A DNA stretch of 64,000 nucleotides. Source: TMP-86 sp039807285 (lineage in GTDB: Bacteria; Pseudomonadota; Gammaproteobacteria; Steroidobacterales; Steroidobacteraceae). Below the pieces are notes generated by a model. The model had not been told where the DNA came from and did no database searches. It was given only the letters and a program-made list of their open reading frames with translations. Below are positions 52,258 to 61,121 of this stretch, in pieces (within the stretch, counting starts at the first letter, position 1; each line of letters starts with the position of its first letter). The position numbers and the translations under genes are program-made. The stretch is taken from NCBI GenBank assembly GCA_044226785.1, contig JBGAGK010000008.1, positions 80,955 through 144,954 of the forward strand, written 5' to 3'.

Positions 52258-53955
52258 ATGCCCAACACCGTCAACTTTTTCGCGCCCAACATTGCCGACC
52301 AAATCGAATTGCAGCAGCGGCTTTCGCGTGCGCAGCAGCTAGCGCAGGCAATGACCGGGGAATCCATGACGCCGATCGATGCCGGCCCTCGCGGCAAGGC
52401 TTCCTGGACGCAGGCGCTCGCGAAGGCCGTGCAGGGGTACGTGGGCGGCAAACAGCAGCAAAACGCGGTGGATCTTGCCAAGCAACTGGCGCAGGCGCAG
52501 CAGCAGGGCATGATGAGCATGTTCCTGGGTCCGTCGGCTGCGCAGATACAGCCGGCCCAGACGGCACCGCAGACCACATCTCCGCAATCCTTTGCGGGCG
52601 CCGCGTCGCCGGCGCAGATGTCGCAGTCAGGCTTGCAGCAGCCGGACGCACCGGGCCAGCAACCATACTCGGGCGGATTCGTGCCCTCGCTCACCGGCAA
52701 CCGGACCGGCGACATCGGCATGTTGGCGGGCATGGGGCCGGAAGGCTACACGAAGGCCGTGGCCGACCGGCTGTACCCGACGCCGACCGATACCTCCAAG
52801 CTGCTGCGCGAGGCCGGTATCGACCCGTCGAGTCCCACGGGACGAGAGCAGCTCGTGGCGATGCTCAACAAGTCCAGCTACATCGCCCCGGTGAACATGC
52901 GCGCAGGCTCCACGGCGCTCGATCCGAGGACCCTGCAACCGCTTTACAACGCGCCGGCGGATGGCATTCAGATCCAGTATGACGCGAACGGGCGTCCCTT
53001 CGCGACTCAGGTTCCGGGCTTCCGGGATCTGAACGCAGGCAACATCGCCGCCGAGACGCAGGCCAAATCCCTCAACACGCCCGTGCAGGCGCAGGATGCG
53101 ATGGGTCGGCCCACGTTCATCTACCCGCAGGCATCGGGCCGGGTTCCCACGCAGGGCGCACCAGCGCCCGCAGGTGCGGCGCCGCCGTCAACCATGCCGC
53201 AGGTGCAGGGCGCGTCGAACGCCGCACAAGGAGCCGCCGGCAACGCCTACGGCGGGGGATTGCAGACCACCGCAGGCAAAGCCTCACAGGAGGCGCTGGG
53301 CCGGGGATCGGCGGATTTCGTCGAGGATATGCGAAAACAGGCGGACGCGGCTCTGTCACTGCGCAAGGGGTTGAAGGAATCGATCAACCTGGCGCAAGAC
53401 GCCCCGCCCAATGCGCTGGCGCCGATGAAAACCAAAGTGGGGGCCTACATGATCGCGCTGGGCGCAGACCCTGCGCAGGTGAAGGGGTGGCTGGGCCTCG
53501 ATCCAGGCGCCGCCGAGGCCATGAACAAGCTCACGGCCTCGATGGCCGTCAGTGGTATCAAGGAACTGACCAACCGGGGCACGCAGTTCGAGTTCGGTAA
53601 GTTCATGGACATGAACCCGAACGCGGGGCTTACCCCCGAAGGATTGCGCCGCGTCAGTCAGTACATGCTGCAATCCAGTCAGACATCCATCGATCAGTTC
53701 CAGGAATTCGCGAAGTGGCGCGCGGGCAAATCCCCGGATACATGGGCGATCGATTTCCCTGCGTACTGGCAAGCTAAAGTGGCGCACGACATCGATGCCG
53801 GCAAGTACCTGTCCACGCCGGCGCAATACTCGATGCCTTCGGGCGGATCGAATCTGCCGCCCATCGTGCCGAATGGGGCGCTACAGTACCTGTCGCAGCA
53901 CCCCGAAACAGCGCCGGCCTTCAAGGCGAAGTACGGCTATCTACCGAGTCGGTGA
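52258..53955 (+). CDS. Large phage protein, possible ejection/internal-virion protein
   Basis: A 565-residue Gln/Ala/Pro-rich protein that I can place only by character: a helical N-terminus with QQ-rich coils (LAQAQQQGMMSMFLG), a low-complexity middle (residues 100-160 and 300-360) and a folded C-terminal third (KVGAYMIALGADPAQVKGWL). This resembles internal or ejection proteins of podophages. GAGG precedes the ATG. It lies between DUF5681 and a second protein of the same kind, where head genes would be expected. Confidence 0.55.
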   Translation: MPNTVNFFAPNIADQIELQQRLSRAQQLAQAMTGESMTPIDAGPRGKASWTQALAKAVQGYVGGKQQQNAVDLAKQLAQAQQQGMMSMFLGPSAAQIQPAQTAPQTTSPQSFAGAASPAQMSQSGLQQPDAPGQQPYSGGFVPSLTGNRTGDIGMLAGMGPEGYTKAVADRLYPTPTDTSKLLREAGIDPSSPTGREQLVAMLNKSSYIAPVNMRAGSTALDPRTLQPLYNAPADGIQIQYDANGRPFATQVPGFRDLNAGNIAAETQAKSLNTPVQAQDAMGRPTFIYPQASGRVPTQGAPAPAGAAPPSTMPQVQGASNAAQGAAGNAYGGGLQTTAGKASQEALGRGSADFVEDMRKQADAALSLRKGLKESINLAQDAPPNALAPMKTKVGAYMIALGADPAQVKGWLGLDPGAAEAMNKLTASMAVSGIKELTNRGTQFEFGKFMDMNPNAGLTPEGLRRVSQYMLQSSQTSIDQFQEFAKWRAGKSPDTWAIDFPAYWQAKVAHDIDAGKYLSTPAQYSMPSGGSNLPPIVPNGALQYLSQHPETAPAFKAKYGYLPSR

Positions 53956-53958
53956 GTG

Positions 53959-56013
53959 ATGGCCGCCAACCCTTACGATCAGTTCGACGCCGCGGCTAAC
54001 CCCTACGATCAGTTCGATCAGCCGGCGAGCTGGAAGGATCGAGTGCGGGCTGGCGCGGCCGGATTTAATCAGGGCGCGGCGTATCTGGCCACCTCGATCC
54101 CCGATGCGGCCGCGAACCTCATGAACCTGGGCAAGGCAGGTGCAGGTTTTACCTATCACGAACTCACCGGCAAGCCGATCCCGCAAGCTCTTGAGGTCAA
54201 TTCCGGTGTCAGTCCACTGGGTGCGGCGCTGGCCGATGCGATGGACAACGCCTCACACGCTTACCTGCCCACGCGCGTTGATCGCCCCGACGATGCGGCA
54301 AGCCGCTACATCGCAGCCGGCACCAGTGTCCTGCCTGCGGCGCTCGCGGGCAGCGAAGGCTCGGCACTGGGCGCTCTTCGCAACGCCGCTGCTGCACAGA
54401 TTCCGGTGGCGGCAGGTCAGCACGTGGCCGAGACCAAACCCTTTGACAGTGATGCGAAGAACGCTGCGGCCTCCATCGCTGCACAACTTGCAGCCGGCTT
54501 GGTGGGGCCCGCGCTCGCCGGCGGTGTGCGCGGCATGGTCCGTGGTGGCTCAGCAAGCCGCCAGGCGATGCAGGACACCATCGATACCTTTGAGCAGGCT
54601 GGCGCCGGCACGCCTTCACTAGGTCAGGCAACGCAGCGCCCCTCGATTCAGGCGATCGAGAACGTGACCGGCAAAGTCATCGGCGGTCAGGGCGTGTTCC
54701 AGAGAAAAGCTACCGCGCAGGCACAAGGTGTCTCTGAGCGCGTGCAGCAGCTCGTCGATGCGCTGGGCGGCGTGCGCAGCAAGGGCCAGGCCGGCTCCGC
54801 GCTTCAGCAGGGCATCGAGGACTTCAAGAATCGCAGCATTGGCCCCGGTGGCACCTACGAGCAATTGGACAATGCCGCGATGGCGGCGGTCCCGGCCGGT
54901 ACTCGCGTCATGCCGTCGCGTACACTTCCCGCGCTTTCCCGGGCCGCTGATCCCGTGCCCGGCATGCCAGCCACATCGGCAGTGATTGCGGATGCGTACC
55001 CTGCGCGACTGGCGCAAGCGCTGATGGGCGATACGGCCGGTTCCCCGGCGGCGCCGATCACGGGAGCGCTGCTGGACGCGAACGGTAAGCCGCTGCAGAC
55101 TGGCATGACCCCTGCCATGCCGCCCGGGGCGCCGTTTTCTGACTTTCGCACGATGCGCAGCCGCGTGGGTGAGCGGGCGTTCAAGGATTCAAACCTCGTG
55201 GGAAGCCAGGAACAGGGTGATTTGCGCATGGCCTACGGCGCGATGAGCCGCGACATGGCCGAAGCATTGCAAGGCACGCCGGCGCAAGTGCCCTTTGCTC
55301 GCTCGAACCGCTACTATTCGGCCGCGTCCGACCGGCTGGCAAAGCTGGAACCTGCGTTCAATAAGGCTACGCCGGAGGATACGTTCCAAAGCCTGCAGCG
55401 CAGCGTGAACGATGACAATCTGACGCAGGTTCGTGCGGTCAAGCGCTCCTTGCAGCCGGACGAATGGAAGGCGCAAGTCTCAACGATCACGGACAAGCTA
55501 GGCCGCGCAACGCCAGGTCAGCAGAATGCCGAAGGCAACGCGTTCAGCGCCAACACTTTCCTGACCAACTGGGCGAAGATGCGTCCGCAGGTGCGCAGCG
55601 AGCTCTACAGCGGATACGCGGGATCCTCGGGCATTTCGGAAGGCTTGGAGCAGATCGCCAAGACCGCCGAGACCATCCGCGCAAGCTCTAAGGTCATGCA
55701 GAACAACTCAGGCACTGGGCCGTTCCTCGAGAGCAGCCACGCGCTCCTGGGTGCGGGCGCCGCAGTCGTGGCAGGCAGGCCGAAGATTGCGCTACTGGCC
55801 TTGGCCCCTGCGCCGCTCAGCTATGTCAGCGCCCGCATGCTCACCAGCCCGTCGGTGGTGAAGTGGCTTGCTGATACCACGCGGTTGCGCTCTGGCGCGG
55901 TGCTTACGCACTTGGCAGGCTTGAATTCTCTCATCGCCGAGCAACGCGATCCGCAGATGAAAGCCGACCTGCAGGAGTATCGGGAAGCCTTGCAAGGGCA
56001 GCTTCTTCAGTAG
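53959..56013 (+). CDS. Large phage protein with N-terminal NPYDQFD repeats, possible ejection protein
   Basis: A 684-residue protein. The N-terminus repeats ANPYDQFD twice within 20 residues, a pattern seen in phage virion-associated proteins. The rest is Ala/Gly-rich and helical, with hydrophobic segments about residues 165-190 and 595-625 (LLGAGAAVVAGRPKIALLAL) that could cross a membrane. It follows the previous gene with only three bases between. Function is inferred from character and context only. Confidence 0.55.
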   Translation: MAANPYDQFDAAANPYDQFDQPASWKDRVRAGAAGFNQGAAYLATSIPDAAANLMNLGKAGAGFTYHELTGKPIPQALEVNSGVSPLGAALADAMDNASHAYLPTRVDRPDDAASRYIAAGTSVLPAALAGSEGSALGALRNAAAAQIPVAAGQHVAETKPFDSDAKNAAASIAAQLAAGLVGPALAGGVRGMVRGGSASRQAMQDTIDTFEQAGAGTPSLGQATQRPSIQAIENVTGKVIGGQGVFQRKATAQAQGVSERVQQLVDALGGVRSKGQAGSALQQGIEDFKNRSIGPGGTYEQLDNAAMAAVPAGTRVMPSRTLPALSRAADPVPGMPATSAVIADAYPARLAQALMGDTAGSPAAPITGALLDANGKPLQTGMTPAMPPGAPFSDFRTMRSRVGERAFKDSNLVGSQEQGDLRMAYGAMSRDMAEALQGTPAQVPFARSNRYYSAASDRLAKLEPAFNKATPEDTFQSLQRSVNDDNLTQVRAVKRSLQPDEWKAQVSTITDKLGRATPGQQNAEGNAFSANTFLTNWAKMRPQVRSELYSGYAGSSGISEGLEQIAKTAETIRASSKVMQNNSGTGPFLESSHALLGAGAAVVAGRPKIALLALAPAPLSYVSARMLTSPSVVKWLADTTRLRSGAVLTHLAGLNSLIAEQRDPQMKADLQEYREALQGQLLQ

Positions 56014-56180
56014 ACTATCGCCGGCCGCGGGTGTGCCCGCCCGCGCGGACGCCGTCATATGTCAATGAGGCGTATCGGTGTTTGTAGTGGGGTTTCAACG
56101 GGAGTACTCTTCCGTTCACGTGCGATCGCCAATCGATCAGGGGCAGGGCAGTAATACGACCGGTCGGCTATGGAGGCGTT

Positions 56181-56939
56181 GTGACCACACGAAATCTCAC
56201 CGTTTCAATCCTTGCCATGTTTTGCATTGCGCTTACCGGGTGTGAATTGACCCGATCGCTGCAAGTTTCGCCCGCTAATCAGTCTCAGGTTGAATATCAC
56301 GGCGGGGTGCCCTTGTTAACGTCGGTCAAACGCCATGGAGTTGCTGTGGCGCTTTTGACGCCACAATTCGCCAACCGGATTGGCCAATTGCCATCATTTA
56401 GAATTTGGGTTTTCAATCGGGGCACTAAAAGCTTAGATTTTTCGCCGGCTAATGTTTCGGTCTTTTCTGGAGAGACACCGGTAAAGATCTACACCTACGA
56501 GGAAATGCAAAAGCGAATTAGCCATGAAGCAAGCATGATGGTGTTTGCCGCTGCACTGAACGGGGCAGGGCGTGCCATGCAGGCGGGCGCGCCTTCACAA
56601 ACCTATAGCTATGGAACGGCGAATGCGTACAGCTCAGGCGGTTACGCTACGGGAAGCTATTCCGGCACATCGACTACATGGAATCCAGCAGCTGCCGCGA
56701 TGGCGCAGACTCAGATCAATGCGCAGACACAGAACCAAGTCGCATTGATTGCCGCGAATCGAGATGCTCAAATTTCAGGTGCTAGCACGATTCTTCGCCG
56801 CGACACGGTCTTGCCTGGCCAAACTGCCAGCGCAGAGATCGAGCTTCATTCCGAATCAATCAAAACGGGTAAGCCTTTAATTTTGCGCGTTACGCTGGAT
56901 GGGGACTCGTACGACTTCGCGTTCGAGGCTGCACAATAA
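56181..56939 (+). CDS. Lipoprotein encoded at the end of the element (cargo)
   Basis: A 252-residue protein, starting at GTG, with a lipoprotein signal (ILAMFCIALTGCELT; lipobox LTGC). The middle has a low-complexity Tyr/Ser/Gly/Thr stretch (YSYGTANAYSSGGYATGSYS, about residues 140-165). Its base composition is visibly lower in GC than the replication genes. It sits last before attR, where accessory cargo such as superinfection-exclusion lipoproteins is often found; that role is inference. Confidence 0.65.
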   Translation: MTTRNLTVSILAMFCIALTGCELTRSLQVSPANQSQVEYHGGVPLLTSVKRHGVAVALLTPQFANRIGQLPSFRIWVFNRGTKSLDFSPANVSVFSGETPVKIYTYEEMQKRISHEASMMVFAAALNGAGRAMQAGAPSQTYSYGTANAYSSGGYATGSYSGTSTTWNPAAAAMAQTQINAQTQNQVALIAANRDAQISGASTILRRDTVLPGQTASAEIELHSESIKTGKPLILRVTLDGDSYDFAFEAAQ

Positions 56940-57051
56940 TATTCGCAAAGACATCGTTGAGCGAAGGTTGGAAATGTGCTTCCCACGTGCTTCAACCTTC
57001 ACTTTCACCCGATTAAGTATCATAGAAAATAACGTAATCTGTTGATTTTAT

Positions 57052-57128
<77 letters not shown>

Positions 57129-57138
57129 AAGCGGATGA

Positions 57139-57186
57139 CCGGATCAGTGCCGTCGGTTGACCCCGGATCAGTGCCGTCGGTTGACC
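57139..57186. repeat. 24-bp exact tandem duplication at the ispB 3' end
   Basis: Two adjacent identical 24-bp units, the second overlapping the last codons and stop of ispB. It has no apparent function. Confidence 0.8.
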
Positions 57187-58136
57187 GCGAACCCGGCGAG
57201 TTGCCGCAGGCCATCGGCGAACGGGCTCGAAGGGAGCGGGGCCAGCGCCCCAAGCGCCTGATCCACCTCGCATTGCGCGAGGCGGGCAGTGTACGTAAGG
57301 CCTCCCAGGCTTGCAACGGCGCGGCTGATCTCGCCGAGGCGGTCGACATTCCCCCCTCGGATGGCGGCCTGGATCATCTCACGCTGCCGGGCATCGCCGT
57401 GCTGCAGTGCATGGATCAGGGGCAGGGTGGGCTTGCCCTCGGCCAGATCATCCCCCAGGTGCTTGCCGAGGCTCGTCTCGTCGGCATCGTAGTCCAGTGC
57501 GTCGTCGATGAGCTGGAAGGCGGTGCCCACATGTTTGCCATAGCGGGCCAGCGCTGTTTCGATTTCCGGTGGCGCATCGCTCAGGACCGCGGCGACCTGT
57601 GCGCCGGCCTCGAACAGCCGCGCGGTCTTGCGGTAGATGACCTCGAGATACCGTGCCTCGGTGGTCTCCGGATCCCCGGCATTCATCAATTGCAGGACTT
57701 CGCCCTCGGCGATGGTGTTGGTCGCGTCGGCCATGATGCTCATGATGCGCATCCGGTCCAGCGACACCATCATCTGGAAGGCGCGCGAGTACAGGAAATC
57801 CCCGACCAGCACGCTGCTGGCATTGCCGAACACCTCGTTGGCGGTGTCGCGCCCGCGGCGCAGGGAGGATTCGTCCACCACGTCGTCGTGCAGAAGTGTT
57901 GCCGTGTGGATGAATTCGATGATGGCGGCCGCTTCGATCGATTCCCTGCCGGTATGGCCGCAGGCGCGGGCAGCCAGCAACACCAGAAGCGGGCGCAGGC
58001 GTTTTCCGCCAGCATGGATGATGTAGCTGGCCACCTGGTCGACCAGCGCGACCGGGCTGTGCAAACGGTGCTGGATGACGGCGTCGACTTGTTCGAATTC
58101 TGCGCTGACGAGGGAGCGTATCCGGTCCAGGTTCAT
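57168..58136 (-). CDS. ispB: Octaprenyl-diphosphate synthase-type polyprenyl synthetase
   Basis: A 322-residue trans-prenyltransferase that makes the ubiquinone side chain. The first Asp-rich motif is LLHDDVVDESSLRRG and the second FQLIDDALDYDAD. GGKRLRPLLVLLAA is the substrate-entry helix. The start MNLDRIRSLV at 58136 matches the E. coli IspB N-terminus (MNLEKI). Its place next to rplU-rpmA-obgE is conserved in many gammaproteobacteria. Confidence 0.95.
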   Translation of the reverse strand: MNLDRIRSLVSAEFEQVDAVIQHRLHSPVALVDQVASYIIHAGGKRLRPLLVLLAARACGHTGRESIEAAAIIEFIHTATLLHDDVVDESSLRRGRDTANEVFGNASSVLVGDFLYSRAFQMMVSLDRMRIMSIMADATNTIAEGEVLQLMNAGDPETTEARYLEVIYRKTARLFEAGAQVAAVLSDAPPEIETALARYGKHVGTAFQLIDDALDYDADETSLGKHLGDDLAEGKPTLPLIHALQHGDARQREMIQAAIRGGNVDRLGEISRAVASLGGLTYTARLAQCEVDQALGALAPLPSSPFADGLRQLAGFAVNRRH

Positions 58137-58197
58137 GGCTGACTCATGGCTTGGTGCCATGTTACCGAAGATTGGGGCGGTTTGAGGCCCTTGTTGG

Positions 58198-58557
58198 CTA
58201 CGCCAGGATGGGCAGCGATCGGACGCTCGGGAAGTCGCGATCGTGAGTGACCAGCGCATCGGCATTGATGGCCAGCGCACTTGCAACCTGTACGGCATCC
58301 GGCAGTTTGAGGCGCAACTGAGTGCGCAGCCGTGCGGCGCTCTCGGCAATGTCCGCGGTCAGATCGACGATCCGCCATGATTCCAGTACGGCGCGATATC
58401 GGCGTGCAAGGACCTCGTTGCCCGACTGCAGGGGGCCGACGAGAACTTCGGCAAGCGAGATGGTCGTGGTAGCCAACCTCAGGCGGCCTTCGACGTGTGC
58501 ATCGAAAACAGGCTTGAATCGCTTCGTCACGCAACAGTACCGTACAGACCAGAGCAA
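58198..58557 (-). pseudogene. PIN-domain toxin gene with degraded N-terminus
   Basis: The C-terminal 100 residues are a clear PIN domain (ISLAEVLVGPL, PDAVQVASALAINADALVTHDRDF). The first Asp-containing strand (usually LDTNV) is missing from this frame, and remains of it seem to lie in another frame upstream (TCVIALV). The start would be a TTG without a good ribosome site, and no antitoxin gene is next to it. A frameshifted, inactive vapC is the best reading. Confidence 0.6.
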
Positions 58558-58627
58558 TGACGCAGGTGCGGTACCGAAGCATCCGGCCTTCCCCGATTGC
58601 TTTAACCCCTTGAATTCCCCACGGGAA

Positions 58628-58656
58628 TTGACCGGGGCCGGGGTCTGGATTACACT
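58628..58656 (+). promoter_or_regulatory. Probable rplU promoter
   Basis: TTGACC (58628-58633) and TACACT (58651-58656), spaced 17 bp, about 50 bases before rplU. A perfect inverted repeat AATTCCC-CAC-GGGAATT (58613-58629) touches the -35 hexamer. Confidence 0.6.
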
Positions 58657-58706
58657 TCGCGGCTATTTTTCGGGCCGGTGTGCCCCCTGATCTGGAGCCT
58701 TTCGAC

Positions 58707-59018
58707 ATGTATGCCGTGATCGCCACTGGCGGAAAGCAGTACCGCGTGCAAGAGGGCGGCATCGTCCGCGTCGAGAAGCTCGACGCTGCCGAAGGCGCCA
58801 GCGTGGAGTTCAGCCAGGTGCTGCTGGTGGGCGCGGGAGCTGACCTGAAGCTGGGCAAGCCGTTCCTGGCCGATGCGAAGGTGACTGGCACCGTGGCAAA
58901 GCACGGCCGCAACGACAAGGTTCGCATCGTCAAATTCCGCCGTCGCAAGCATTACAAGCGCGAAGGCACGCACCGTCAGCACTACACCGAGGTGAAGATC
59001 ACCTCCATCGTCGCCTGA
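58707..59018 (+). CDS. rplU: 50S ribosomal protein L21
   Basis: A 103-residue protein. MYAVIATGGKQYRV and KRRKHYKREGTHRQ-like C-terminal sequence (here RRRKHYKREGTHRQHYTEVK) are typical of L21. It is the first gene of the rplU-rpmA-obgE set; the start and length agree with the family. Confidence 0.98.
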   Translation: MYAVIATGGKQYRVQEGGIVRVEKLDAAEGASVEFSQVLLVGAGADLKLGKPFLADAKVTGTVAKHGRNDKVRIVKFRRRKHYKREGTHRQHYTEVKITSIVA

Positions 59019-59039
59019 TTTTCCCGGAGAACGACTTCC

Positions 59040-59297
59040 ATGGCACACAAGAAAGCAGGCGGCAGCACCCGTAACGGCCGCGATTCCCATTCCAAGCGTC
59101 TGGGCGTCAAGAAATTCGGCGGGGAGCAGGTGCTGGCCGGCAACATCATCATCCGCCAGCGCGGCACGCAATATCGTGCCGGCGCGAACGTGGGCATGGG
59201 CACCGATCACACCCTGTTCGCAACCGCACCTGGCAAGGTCGAGTTCCGGATCCGGGGTGCCGAGAAGCGCACCTACGTCAACGTCGTCGCGAGCTGA
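59040..59297 (+). CDS. rpmA: 50S ribosomal protein L27
   Basis: An 85-residue protein. MAHKKAGGSTRNGRDSHSKR, then GTQYRAGANVGMGTDHTLF. The N-terminus is directly mature, without the cleaved leader found in Firmicutes. It follows rplU by 21 bases. Confidence 0.98.
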   Translation: MAHKKAGGSTRNGRDSHSKRLGVKKFGGEQVLAGNIIIRQRGTQYRAGANVGMGTDHTLFATAPGKVEFRIRGAEKRTYVNVVAS

Positions 59298-59339
59298 GCT
59301 CGCGTGTGCGGGCCGCTCGCCCGCGCCGGATACCACAGA

Positions 59340-59373
59340 AGGGGGCGGGTCCTGTCGGTCCGCTCCCTTTTTC
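59340..59373 (+). terminator. Rho-independent terminator after rpmA
   Basis: A 13-bp G/C-rich stem with three wobble pairs (59340-59352 with 59357-59368 region), a TGTC loop and a T5 run. It partly separates the ribosomal genes from obgE. Confidence 0.75.
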
Positions 59374-59410
59374 GTTGTGCCCCGTTGCGTGCGGCTGAAG
59401 GTTGGTTGTC

Positions 59411-60442
59411 ATGAAATTCATCGACGAGGCGACGCTGAAGGTCCAGGCCGGCAACGGCGGACGCGGCTGCGTGAGTTTTCGACGCGAGAAATTCGTCCCC
59501 TTCGGCGGGCCGGATGGGGGCGATGGCGGAGATGGCGGCCACGTCCACCTGCAGGCTGTCGAGGGACTGAATACCTTGGCCGATTTTCGCATCCAGCGCA
59601 CCTACAAGGCGAAGAACGGTGAGCCGGGCAGCGGCAACGACCGCTTCGGGCATGGAGGCGCGGACATCACCATCTCCGTGCCCATCGGCACCGTGGTCAC
59701 CGACGTGGAAACCGGCGAGCAGCTGGGTGATCTCACCGAGGATGGACAGCGACTGCTGGTGGCGAAGGGCGGCAAGGGCGGTTGGGGCAACACACGCTTC
59801 AAGTCCAGCACCAACCGCACGCCACGCAAGGCAGGTCTGGGGCTGCCGGGTGAGGGGCGCACGCTGGCGCTCGAGCTGAAACTGATCGCCGACGTGGGTC
59901 TTCTGGGGCTGCCCAACGCGGGCAAGTCCACGCTGATCCGCGCGGTGTCGGCGGCGCGCCCGAAGGTCGCAGATTATCCCTTTACCACCCTGTTTCCGAA
60001 CCTTGGCGTGGTGTCGGTGGGGCCGGGCCGGAGCTTCGTCATGGCGGATATTCCCGGCCTGATCGAAGGGGCCGCCGAAGGCGCGGGGCTCGGCATCCGG
60101 TTTCTGAAGCATCTGCAGCGCACGCGGGTGTTGCTGCACCTGGTGGATATCTGTCCGCCGGATCCCGATGCAGATCCGGTCGGGGATGCGCGCATCATCG
60201 TGGCCGAACTGAAGAAGTTCGCCAGGGACCTTGCCAGCAAGCCGCGATGGCTGGTGATCAACAAGATCGATCTGCTGGAACCGGGCGAGGTCGAACGGCG
60301 CACTCGCGAGCTGGTCCGGCGTCTGCGCTGGAAGGGGCCGGTCTACCGGATTTCCGGCGCCACGGGCCAAGGCACGCGGGAACTCGCGCAGGACATCATG
60401 GGGTTTCTTGAACAACACCCCCGCGCGATCCGCAAAGGGTGA
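59411..60442 (+). CDS. obgE: Obg/CgtA GTPase
   Basis: A 343-residue ribosome-associated GTPase. The N-terminal Obg fold (MKFIDEATLKVQAGNGGRG; FVPFGGPDGGDGGDGGHV) is followed by the G domain: GLPNAGKST, DIPGLIEGAAEGAGLG and NKID. It acts in 50S assembly. ATG at 59411; an in-frame TTG three codons upstream is less likely. Confidence 0.97.
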   Translation: MKFIDEATLKVQAGNGGRGCVSFRREKFVPFGGPDGGDGGDGGHVHLQAVEGLNTLADFRIQRTYKAKNGEPGSGNDRFGHGGADITISVPIGTVVTDVETGEQLGDLTEDGQRLLVAKGGKGGWGNTRFKSSTNRTPRKAGLGLPGEGRTLALELKLIADVGLLGLPNAGKSTLIRAVSAARPKVADYPFTTLFPNLGVVSVGPGRSFVMADIPGLIEGAAEGAGLGIRFLKHLQRTRVLLHLVDICPPDPDADPVGDARIIVAELKKFARDLASKPRWLVINKIDLLEPGEVERRTRELVRRLRWKGPVYRISGATGQGTRELAQDIMGFLEQHPRAIRKG

Positions 60443-60488
60443 AAGGCGAACCTCGCCGCAGGAGCCCGGACCGGGTGCGAATCAGCGG

Positions 60489-60761
60489 CTATTTTGCCGG
60501 GGCGAGTGAGCGGACCTGACGGGTCAGGCGGCTCTTGTGCCGGGCTGCCTTGTTGCGGTGGATCAGGCCCTTGTTGACCATGCTGTCGATGATGGGCGTG
60601 GCGGCCTCGAGTGCGGCAGCCGCTTCAGCCTGCTTGCCCGACTTCACTGCCAGGGTGGCTTTGCGGATGGCGCTGCGCAGGCGCGAGGTCGCTGCATCGT
60701 TCCGGGCGCGGTGAACCACGGCCTGGCGTGCGGCTTTTTCAGCGGATTTGGTATTGGCCAA
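60489..60761 (-). CDS. rpsT: 30S ribosomal protein S20
   Basis: A 90-residue basic helical protein. MANTKSAEKAARQAVVHRAR, TLAVKSGK and GLIHRNKAARHKSRL are diagnostic. It is convergent to obgE. Confidence 0.98.
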   Translation of the reverse strand: MANTKSAEKAARQAVVHRARNDAATSRLRSAIRKATLAVKSGKQAEAAAALEAATPIIDSMVNKGLIHRNKAARHKSRLTRQVRSLAPAK

Positions 60762-60886
60762 GGAAAGGCTCCAGAAAAATCAGCCGCGTATTCTCCCCAG
60801 TCCATCGGCGGCTGTCAATCTCCAGTCTTGTCCAACGAGGTATGAGCCTGGAGCGAGTCGATCATCATCGAGGGATGGTGATCAAC

Positions 60887-61110
60887 ATGAACGAAGCACA
60901 GGTGCGCACGGTCGAGCAGGTGCGCGAGGTTCTTTCCGGTATCCAGGGATTGGAGTTTCGCCCCTCGGGCGACGACGCGCGGCGTTACGGCTGGATTGGC
61001 GCGGTCCTGAAGCGGGTGGGTTATCGGCAGCTCGAGCGCGCCGAGCGCGGGGTGGTGCGGGCGTACCTGAAGCACTTCAGCGGCTACAGCCGTGCGCAGC
61101 TCACCCTCGC
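60887..61110 (+). pseudogene. N-terminal fragment of an rve-type transposase
   Basis: The translation MNEAQVRTVEQVREVLSG then RGVVRAYLKHFSGYSRAQLT is clearly related to the start of the transposase at 63615, and the 50 bases before it are also similar. Similarity ends near 61110, where the secreted-protein genes begin. Only about 75 codons remain. Confidence 0.65.
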
Positions 61111-61121
61111 AACGTTTGGTA

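Noticed and set aside
59273..60418. 381-codon - strand frame over obgE
   Set aside because: Antisense shadow of an essential conserved GTPase gene.
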